Source: Pectobacterium versatile
GTDB lineage: Bacteria > Pseudomonadota > Gammaproteobacteria > Enterobacterales > Enterobacteriaceae
Assembly: GCF_020166435.1 (NCBI RefSeq)
Contig: NZ_JAINZP010000013.1
Span: forward strand, 1-64,000
Direction: 5' to 3'
Length of the DNA stretch: 64,000 nucleotides
Of this stretch, positions 18,153-28,700 are shown piece after piece; within the stretch, counting starts at the first letter, position 1, and each line of letters begins with the position of its first letter. The position numbers and the translations under genes were made by a program. A model generated the notes under the pieces. It saw only the letters and a program-made list of their open reading frames with translations. It made no database searches and had not been told where the DNA came from.

Positions 18153-19772
18153 ATGAAAAAAACCTTACAGAACAGAAGAGTAAAAAAAGACGCTACCGGA
18201 ATCACTCTGTTCTGGCGTGAACGCCTATCTGCCTTTATTCAGCAGGAAAAAGGTGCGGGCACGGCATTCTATACGCTGGGTGCAATGGCGTTATTGGTGA
18301 CGGCGGCTTTTATTGTCGATACCTCCACGGCAACCGGCGACGCGACGCAAATCAAACGTGCGACGGATGCCGCTGCGTTGGCCGTCGGGCATCAGGCGAC
18401 TATTAATGGCGAAGAATACAGTCAGGAAGAGACCAATAAGCTGGCGTATGACTACGTCAAAAACAATCTGGGGATGAATAGTGCTCTGAGTGAAAAACTG
18501 GCAGCAGGTGACGTGTCCGTCACGGAAGGGCGCAACAGCGAGACGCGTAAAACCTATACCGTCACCGTCGCCTTCGAAACCAAACCCAGTTTGCTGAGCC
18601 TCGGTGCGAGGAAGCAAGAAGTGTATTCGACCGCCGAAGTCATCAACCGCCCGACCGAAATTGCCTTTGTCATGCCGGTGACGGGGGATATGAGTGAGGG
18701 GGATATCCGTTCGCTGAAAAGCGTTAGCCGCAGTTTCGTTGAGCGCATGCTGAGCAGCGCAGACGGCAAACGTGACAACCTGTGGCTATCGCTGGTGCCG
18801 TACAGTCAGTCGGTTAGCGTATACGATGCGGAAGACGCCAACCGCATTCGGCGCTGGGCTGCACCGGGTGCGTTGAACCCGCCAGAACTGCGCTCGCTGT
18901 TTGCCAGTGGCGTGGTGAGTAGCATGGCCGACCGCCGTTTTCCTGATCGTCGCGCTAACCTGCTGTGCATGTATCGTGGGCTGGGTCGGGAAGAAAACTT
19001 CTTCTGGGATGAACCGCCCGTCGGCCAATTCAAGGTCTATTACCGCCACGATTTGCCGCAAAACGGCAGTCCCGGCGCACCACCTATCTCCTGGCGCGGC
19101 CCGAATCCCGATTTTGACGATACCAATGCGGTAGATACCCGCTGGATCGTGGCAGACAAAGGGTGCCCGAACGCCGCGCTGATGCCGCTGACCAATGAAG
19201 AAAGCAGGCTGAATCAGCGTATCGAACAGTTTTCTGCCCGTTTCAACACGAATTACGCCATCGGCATGTCATGGGCGGGCGCGGCGCTGTCACCCAACAT
19301 GCGCGGTTCAGACGGCTGGGGCGATGCCACGTTGCCGCTAGATTTCAATCTGGACGGCAACGGTGACGGGCAAAAGGTGATCGTGATGATGGCTAACACG
19401 ATTGGTAACTGGTTCGACACCGACAGCTACAACTTCAACCGCAATGCATTTAGTGGTCAAACCGGCACGGATCCCGCCCGTACCTTTGCTGCGCAGCGCT
19501 TCCGCGACCTGTGTTCCAGCTTCCGTGCGCGCAATATCAAATTTTATTTTGTCGGCATTCGCCCCGGCGACCCAGAGGATTTTGGCCGCAACCTGTTTGA
19601 CGCCGAAGCGACGCCGGGCCTGCTGATTTGCACCGAAGGTGAAAAACGCATGAGCTTTATCGATGGTGCAGGCTTTGGCGCAGAGGGCGTTGAGGATCAA
19701 TTGATTCAACGGTTGAATCGTATTGCCGGCCAGATCGAAACCGAGGGCGGCTATGTTCGGTTGGTTGAATGA
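18153..19772 (+). CDS. tadG: TadG-like protein with a degenerate von Willebrand A domain
   Basis: A 539-residue protein with a Tad-type N-terminal membrane segment (about 36-65, GAGTAFYTLGAMALLVTAAF) and the usual DATQIKRATDAAALAVG continuation. A vWA-like domain starts near residue 165. The metal site that normally reads DxSxS is replaced here by MPVTGDMSEG, so metal-dependent adhesion as in classical vWA domains is doubtful. TadG is thought to anchor or stabilise the pilus in the periplasm. Only 19 nt separate it from the giant repeat-protein gene, so they may share a transcript. Confidence 0.85.
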   Translation: MKKTLQNRRVKKDATGITLFWRERLSAFIQQEKGAGTAFYTLGAMALLVTAAFIVDTSTATGDATQIKRATDAAALAVGHQATINGEEYSQEETNKLAYDYVKNNLGMNSALSEKLAAGDVSVTEGRNSETRKTYTVTVAFETKPSLLSLGARKQEVYSTAEVINRPTEIAFVMPVTGDMSEGDIRSLKSVSRSFVERMLSSADGKRDNLWLSLVPYSQSVSVYDAEDANRIRRWAAPGALNPPELRSLFASGVVSSMADRRFPDRRANLLCMYRGLGREENFFWDEPPVGQFKVYYRHDLPQNGSPGAPPISWRGPNPDFDDTNAVDTRWIVADKGCPNAALMPLTNEESRLNQRIEQFSARFNTNYAIGMSWAGAALSPNMRGSDGWGDATLPLDFNLDGNGDGQKVIVMMANTIGNWFDTDSYNFNRNAFSGQTGTDPARTFAAQRFRDLCSSFRARNIKFYFVGIRPGDPEDFGRNLFDAEATPGLLICTEGEKRMSFIDGAGFGAEGVEDQLIQRLNRIAGQIETEGGYVRLVE

Positions 19773-19791
19773 CCGCTGAAGGTAGCCAGGA

Positions 19792-22700
19792 ATGACGCGA
19801 TTTGCCCCTTTCATTACAGGACATGACACGATGACTTTTTCCCGCTCAAAATCTGGTTCAGGCTTAACGCGCACACCGCGTCAGGCGTGGGTATTGGAAC
19901 CGCGCATGATGTTTGACGCCGCTGCCGTGGTCACCGCGGTAGATGTGGCTGCGCACGTCGCGGCAACGGATACCGCGCCCGGCGTTGATGCCACGCCGGT
20001 TAAGGCGACGGTCACCATCACCGACAGCAGCGACAGCTTCCAACCGGTCGATCTGTTCAGCAACGTTAGCGTGTCGGCGGATAACGGCGGACAAGAGCTG
20101 AAAGATTTAGTGATCACCGTTAACCGTACGGGCGCGAATCAGGCATTAGTCATCGACGGTAAAAGTATTACGCTGGAATCAGGGAGTGGGACGACGCGCG
20201 CGGAAGGGGATGGTTTTTCATACCGCGTGGCAGTGAGCGGAGAAACCACGACGGTGACCGTTAATATCGACGGTTTCACCAATAACCTCGCGGATACAAG
20301 GGCGATGATTGACAGTATCGCCTACCAGCCGCTGGATAAAACCGTGGCCGGCGGTGACGTGGTGGTGACGCTGAAAAGCTTGAGCGATGAGGGCGGCGAT
20401 GATACCGATACTGCCGATCTGAATATTCACGCTACAGTCACTATCGACAGCAAGATCAATGTGGCTCCGGTGGTATCCGCATCAGATGCGCCGGAACTGG
20501 CTGAATTAATCATCGTGCCTGGTATGGAATCCCCACAGGACGTGCGCTATTCCAGTAATGGTAATTATGCCTATGCCATAGGAAGCGATGGCACGCTGGG
20601 GGTCTTTACCGTCGGCGACCATGGCAAGCTGACGTCGAGCCAGACGCTGAGCGGCATAAGCGCACTCAAGGATGTGAAAGAAGTCGCACTGAGTGCTGAC
20701 AACCGTTCTCTGTACGCTATCACTGGTAATAGCAATATTGTTGCGCTGAGCCTCGACGACAATGGGCAGGTGGTTCGGCTCAGCGGCAGCGACGAGCAGC
20801 CGGTATATACCCAGACGATTGCTTCGCAAAACGGCAATATCACCGGGCTGGCTGTCTCCAGTGACGGTACCCAAGTTTATGTTGCCACACAGTGGAACGG
20901 CATGGTCATCTTTACTCGCGATACGACGACAGGGGGGCTGACGTTCCTTCAGCGCGTGAGTGACAGCGGGATTGATCGTAGCGGTATTGTGGCAAGTCGC
21001 GGTGACTATGTTGTCACGGTTGGGATGGGGGCGAAGCATACGCTATCGGTTTTCCAGCGGAGTGAGAACGGGACATTAACGTCTGTCGCCACGCTGGAAA
21101 CGTCTGGGGAAGGTTATGGCGCAGTAGACTACCAATTAGCGATCTCGAAGGATCAGCAGTTCATCTATGTTGCCGATCCTGACAGCGGAGAAATCAGCGT
21201 CTACCAACTGCGTGACGGTGCTGAAGGAAAAACGCTGGTCCACACGGACACGAAAACGCTGGAAGGCGTTAACGCGCTCTATCTTAACGCCGACGGTAGC
21301 CAGCTTTATGCGCTGAGCAGCGAAGGCGAGTTGCAGATTTATAGTGTAAGCACGTCGACAGGGGCGCTGAAGGAAGGCGGCCAGATTCAGAATATTGGCG
21401 ATACGCGTGGCATGGTGTTGTCACCCGATGGACAATCACTCTTGATCGCTGGTGAGGCCATCCAGCGCTTTAGCGCATTACGAACTTATCTCTATGGCAG
21501 CGAATTACCCTTTGCCGACCATATCGCGCTTTCCGATAGCAATCTGGATGTGTTAAACGGCGGTGCAGGCAACTATAAAGGTGCCACGTTGACCATTGGG
21601 CGTGAAACGCCTTCCGCAGACGATAGATTTGGCCTAAGTGCAGGTAACAATCTGACGCTGCAGGATGGAAAAGTTCTGCAATTAGGCACGGAGATTGGGA
21701 CATTCACGCAGAATCAGGGCGTACTCAGCGTGACGTTTACCACCGAGGTGACGAAAGAAACTGCCAATGCAGTCCTGAAACAAATTACCTACCGCAACGT
21801 CAGCAACCAGAGCGCCACCGAAACCGTCGCGCTGACGGTGACCGCGAACGATGGCGAGCTGAACAGCACGGTAACCACGGTCGCGCTGCTGCTGACCGCT
21901 AACAGTGTGCCAACGCTGGTTAGTCAGGGTGGAAGCAATCTGACGCTGGATACGCGCGGCTCCTCCGTCACGCTATTCAAAGACACCGCGATTAACACTG
22001 GGGAAGCTGGACAGGCGCTGACAAAATTGTCGATCGGTATTGATGGCCTAAACAACCCGAATCAGGAGTACCTGACGGTGGATGGCACAGTCATCGATCT
22101 GAGTAAGGACAGCGCGGGCACCACGGCTAGCGGTTACCAGTATACCTACACCTATAACGCCCTGAGCGGTGAGTCTTCACTGGTGCTGAGCAGCGTTCAG
22201 GGCATTAGCAGCATGGCGATGATGACGCTGGTCGACGGTCTGAGCTATTCGGCTGGCAAAGAGAGTACCAGCGCCAGCGGCTTGCGTACCATTACGCTAA
22301 CCGAGTTGCAGGATAACGGCGGCACTGCCAATGGCGGGAGCGACACCGCGACGCTGGCGATCTCCAGCAGCATCAATCTGGCCTTAAACGATGCGCCTGC
22401 GGTTGATGCAATCTATTCCCCTGACGCCACGCTGTTTTACAACGCGGGTACGCTAAGCGGTTACAACGAGCGCGTTTCGGCGATCAGTGTCTCTCAGGAT
22501 GGTAAAACCCTGCTGGTCACCGGTAGCGAAGGGAACAATAACAGCGGCAAGACTTATCTACGCGTTTACGCCCGTGATGCAGAAACCGGCGAATTGACGT
22601 TGCTACAAAGCTTCACGCAGGGCGAACAGGACGATCCGTCCACCCCTGCGATTGAGGTTAATGGTCTGAACACCATCACTACGCTGACGCAGTCGAAAGA

Positions 22701-25700
22701 TGGCTCCAGCGTGTATGTCGCGGGAGGAAGCGGAAGCGCCTACTCGCTGGTGCAATTTAGCCGCGATACCACGACAGGCCAACTGAGCTATGTCGGGATT
22801 GTCGCTACGCAGGGCGTGAATGGTGTTAGCGGTCTGGATGCGGCAGTGTCTGAGATTGTGCTGTCCGATGATGGCACGTCGCTGTATGCCATTAACGGCG
22901 TGACGCCAGTCGATGGTGCGACCACTAAAAACGCCGTTGTTTTCTTCTCGCGCGATACCACCTCCGGTGCGCTGACGTTTGTCGGTTCACTGGTTGGTAG
23001 CGATACCATTCCGCTGAAAAGCCCAAGCGGTATTGTGCTGTCCAGCGATGGCACATCGGCCTATCTCTCTAACCTAGGGAATCACAGTATTACCGTGCTG
23101 TCGCGCGATGCGGAGTCGGGTTCTCTGGATTACGTCACCACGATCAATAAAAGCACCATAGCGGCTGATGTGAACAGCGCGGAGATTCCGCAAAACGACC
23201 GCTACCTTGAGGGGTTGCAGGATATCGTTATCTCACCGGATAACCGTTTTGTGTATGTGTCATCAAACTCGCAGGGCACTGTGTCGATTTTCAGCCGTGA
23301 TGCAGATACAGGGGCGTTGACCTACGCCGGGACGTTGAATCTGTATAGTGCAGGCCATATTCCTGCGAACGCGCTGGCGTTACGTGAACTGGTGATTTCC
23401 GAAGATGGTTCGGCGCTGTATGTCGCAGCGTTCGGCAGTAAGTCGCTACTGGTACTGAGCCGCGATAGCGATTCCGGCGCGTTAACCTACCGCAATAGCG
23501 TTGAGCTCTCCGTTAACACTGTCAACCATCTCGCCGTCAGTGCGGATGGTAAGAATATCTATGCTGGGGTGAGCACTTTCTTTGCCGGGCTGAATGTGCT
23601 CACTGCGGCAGCAAATGCACCTTATAGCCAGACAGCGGACATGCCGTTTACCACGAGCGTCACGCTGTCAGACCGAGAACTGGATGCTGCCGATGACTAC
23701 AATGGCGCGACGATTGCGATTAGTCGTAATGGCGACGCATCGGCAAATGACCATTTTGCTTTCCAGAGCGGAGGCGACCTGACGCTGTCCGGTAGCGACA
23801 TTCAGTATCAGGGCGCGACAATCGCCACTTTTAGCGTGAGCGAAGGCACGGCGAAGATTGTCTTTACCGACAGCGTGACTAAAACGGTCGCCAATCAGGT
23901 TCTGCATCAGGTGACTTACCGTAATGATGGTGATGCGGCGGGTGCATCGATTCCACTGAATATCACCCTTAGCGACGGCGGTAAGGAGACGAGTCTGCTA
24001 TTGACGCTGGTGCAGAATAAACCACCAGTGGTGGATAACGATGCGTATACCCCGCCGTCTGGCGTGGCTGGACAGCATTACGAACAAACGCTTCCTGACG
24101 ATCTGTTCCGCGATCCTGAAAATGGTGCGCTGACGCTACAGGTCAATGGCCTTCCGGCTGGTTTAACCTTCGATTCAGACACACGCACGATTTCCGGTAC
24201 GCCAGCACTCAATGGTGCGGGAAGCTTCTCTATTACCGTCGTGGCGACCGATGCATCGGGTGAACAGGCGGAGCAGACGATTACGCTGACTATTGCCTCC
24301 GATCCTGCACAAATGCCGGCGCTCGGCGGTGAGTCCAGCTCTCTTCAGAATGACTATGCCCTTGATGGCTATGACTCCAATAATTATGTGGATGTGCTGA
24401 CAGGCGTAAAAGACAGCCAACTGTCCGCGGATGGCAAAACGCTCTATGTCGTGAGCTCACCTGATAGTGGGTCAGCGGTACTGAGCGTCTTTGTGCGCAA
24501 TGCGGAAGGGAAATTCACCCTGTCGCAAACCTTCTTCAACTACCGCTCCGTCTATAACAATGAGACAGAGCAAAACGATAACGTGGTAGACAATGCCGGA
24601 TTGGCCGGTGCGTCAGATGTGATTCTGTCTTCTGATGGACAGTACCTGTATGTGGTGGGCAGTGAAGGCAACGCAGTGGCCCTTTTCCGCGTTGGCAGCG
24701 ACGGTGAACTGACGCAAGCCGGTATCCTTGACCAAGCGGCGTTGGGCGGGCGTTCGTTGGACGTGCGTTCCCACATTGTTTCGCAAGGCGATTACCTCTA
24801 TGTAACGGCCGCCCAGTCCAACAGCGATACTGACGGCCGCAGCGTGCTGGTGTTTAAACGCGGTGCAGACGGCATGCTGTCTGCCGTTTCCCAAACCGAT
24901 AATCTGATTGGTGCGAGCCGTCTTGTGCTGGATCCAACCGGGCGTTATTTGTTTGTTGCCGGCGCTGGGGATGCGGTCGGCGTCACCGCGTTCAGCATCG
25001 ATGTAGAAGGCAAACTGAGCCAGCTTTCCCAGATTCGTGCTGAAGGTGACAACCTGTACTACATCCGCTCGCTGGCTCTTTCTCCTGACGGTAAAACCCT
25101 CTATGCGATTAATTCCGATGGGGAAAGTCACACGCTGAATACCATCACGGTGGGAGCTGATGGGGCGCTGACGCTGGCAGAAACAACGGCAATCACCGAT
25201 GACGGCGGCGATTCCGGTGAGGCGTTAGCGACCGATCTGGTCGTTTCTGCCGATGGTACGGCCCTGTTCGTGATCGGTAAGAACATTTCTGTATTCTCCC
25301 GCGCGGACGATGGCAGCCTGACGCTGAAAGCCACCCTTAGCGGTGGTTGGGATAGCCCGATTGGCATTTCTTTCTCCGATCTGCAAAAGGTGGAACTGAG
25401 TGCCGATGGCAAGCAGCTCTACCTGATTGGTGGCGATAAGGTCCATGTTCTGAATGTTGGCATTGCCGGTGCAAGCTATACCGAAGGTAACGATGCCACA
25501 GTGCTGCTGCCGTCTGGTCGTCTGTCCGATCCGCAGCTCGATGCGTTAAATAACGGTGTGGGTGATTATCGCGGTGCCAGTATCACCGTTGGTCGGGAAA
25601 ATGGTGGTCTACCGGAAGACACTTTTGGCTTTAAGGCCGAAAACGGTTTAACGCTTGATGGCAACAACATCATAAAAGATGGCTCTGTAATCGCGACCTT

Positions 25701-28700
25701 TACTCAAGTGGATGGGGCGCTGACGATTAAATTTATCGCAGCGGTAACCAAAGCCGAGGCGCAGAATGTGCTGCGCCAGATTACTTACCAGAACACCAGT
25801 CAGGATCCTGAACAAGCAGGATCGTCGCCGACCTTCACCTTCAGTATTAATGACGGTGACAATAACACCGCTAACATGGATATCACCGTCAATCTCGTTG
25901 GCGTGAACGATCCGGCGATATTGAATACAACGGTGCTCAACCCACAGGTTCCGGGCAACGGTGAATTCGTTAAGCTGTTTAAAGATACCCAGATTGACAC
26001 CATCGAGAGCGGACAAACCCTCTGGCAGGTCGTGTTAACGTTTGATGTCTCAGGGCCTAACGAAACGATTAGCGTGGATGGCAGCACGATTGTGCTCGAA
26101 AAATCCAACGGTGTTCCACGCACCGCCAGCGGCTTGCAATATTCTGTTGATGTGAAGGACGGTAAAGCGACGGTCCTCCTGTATGTCGGGAGAGACGCGA
26201 GTGGAACCGCCGAGATTATTGACAGCATCGGCTACAACTATCTGGGCAGCGCCCCCAGCGGTGAACGCCATGTCACCCTGATGATCAAGGAAAATAGTTA
26301 TAACGGAACCGCACCGGAAACTACGCTGGAACAGGCGATTACGCTGACGCTGGTGCCTGCGGCAGAAACCAATACCGCACCGATTATCACGGTTCCAGGG
26401 ACGACGCCGACGTATACCGAACGCGCTGACCCTATCGTGCTGGCACCGGACGCAACGGTGTCTGATGCGCAGATGGACAAACTCAATGGTGGCAAGGGCA
26501 ACTACGACGGCGCGACGCTGAAGATTACGCTGGGCGACGGTAAAACGGCGCTGGATAAGCTGGGCTTTAGTGCTGCAAAAAGTGCTGAAAATGGTCTGAC
26601 GTTATCCGGCAATACGCTTCAGAAAGACGGCGTCACTATTGGTCAGGTTAGTAATCAGGATGGCGTACTGACGATTCGCTTCAACGCGAATGCAGGCACA
26701 ATCCCGACCACGGAAGACGTGCAGAATACGCTGCGCCAGATTACCTACGCCAGCGACAGTCGTACGCCAGCCGCCCAGGTTGCGGTGACGGTGACGCTGT
26801 CCGACCGCTATCTGGAGTCTCAAGCCACGGCCTTGTCGGTAGCGATTACCGCGATCAACGACACGCCTGTCGTGGCGAACGATCCGGTGCTTTCTGCCGA
26901 TGAACTGCGTTTGGTGAATACCTACACCGCGATTAGCGGGCTGGGCACGTTGACGGCGGCTGCTCGTACGATCGATGGGCTGTCTTTGTATGTCAGCGAT
27001 GATAAAGGCGCGATTGCCTTATTCCAGCGTGATGCGAACAGTGGCGAATTGACCTATGTGCGCACCTTCGCGGCGGCAGAGGGCGTGACAGGAATAAGCC
27101 AGCTACAGGTTTCTGCCGATGGCAACAGCGTGTATGCGTTGCGTGCTGACGGCAATGCGATTGTCTGGTTTAGCCGGAATGGTGAAGGCAATCTGGAACA
27201 TAAAGAAACCATCGTTGATGTCTACGAGATACACAACAGCAACCTTTACGACATCAAAGGGATCACCCTGTCTGATGATGGCAAGACGTTGTATGTCATC
27301 AACAACTACAACCTTCTCTGGTTTACCCGCGACACGGCAACAGGCAAGCTTGATTATGTTGGGCTGGTCGAGGGCGGGATGTGGAGTGAGCCTTACCTGT
27401 GGCAATCGAGTGAGGTAGTCAGCCGCGGTAATCTGCTATTTGTGACGACGAACACCAGCAGTGGCTCATCACTGATTGTGTATACGCGTGGTGACGACGG
27501 CAAGCCGACGCTATTGGGGAACATCCGCAGCTTTACCGATGCCGCAGACAATACCGTAGAACTTTCAGGGCTGGAGCAACTCACGGTCAGCGCCGATGGC
27601 CGCAGCATCTTTGTTGCCAGTGCAGGGCAGATCGATGCCTTCTCGCTGGATACCGCTACGGGAACCTTTACGCACCTTGCTCGCGTTGCGGCAGAAGGCA
27701 CGGTGAATCATATCGCCCTTGCTGCGGATGCGCGGGTGCTGTACGTCACGCAAAGCGACGGTGCGCTCACTCGCTATGTATTGAACGGCGAGACGCTGAC
27801 AAAACTCGATACGCTGAAAAACGAGGGTACAGGCTTCACTCATCTGCTGCCAGTTGACGGTGGTCTGATTACGCTCGGCAACGGTGTGTCGGTGCTGGAT
27901 GAAGCTTCTCGCCTGCCGGTTTATCGCGTTGATGGCCCGGCGGTGATTGTCGCGCCTTCTATCGTTCTCAGTGATGCAGAACTGGATGCACTGAACGGCG
28001 GGGCGGGAAATTATCAGGGTGCCTCCATCACGCTACAGCGCGGTGAAACGGCCTCAACAAGCGATCGCTTCGATTTTACTGCGGGTAACGGTTTTACCTT
28101 AGCGAATGGCGTCATTAGTAAAGACGGGCAAGCGGTAGCCATCTTCACGCAGGCGGATGGCAAGCTCACCGTGACCTTCACTGCTGCCCTTTCTCGTGCG
28201 GATGCGACGGTGCTGGCACGTCAGATTAGCTGGGCGACGAACGCACCGCTGACGGGGAGCGCGACATCGCTGACGTTGATGCTTAATGACGGCGTAGCCG
28301 ATTCTGCGGCGCAGGCGCTCGACGTTACGCTGTCGAGAGAGGTGAACCTGCCGCCAGTTGGTCATGCAGAGCAGTTCACACCGCCAACGGCACAGGCTGG
28401 CACCAACTGGTCTTATACCTTACCGAGTACGCTATTTACCGATCCTGAAAATAATGCGCTGACGTTTACCGTTGATGATGCGCAACTGCCAGAAGGCGTG
28501 CGTTTTGATAGTGCAACACGGACGCTCAGCGGCACGCCGTCAACGGCGGGAACGTTCAACCTGACGATTACCGCCAGAGACAGCGCGGGTAACGCGACTG
28601 CACTCAATGTGGTGCTGACGATCAATGCCGCCTCGACGCCGGTCGATCCTGGCACACCAGTCGATCCCGGTACACCAACAGAGCCAGTGAACCCCGATAA

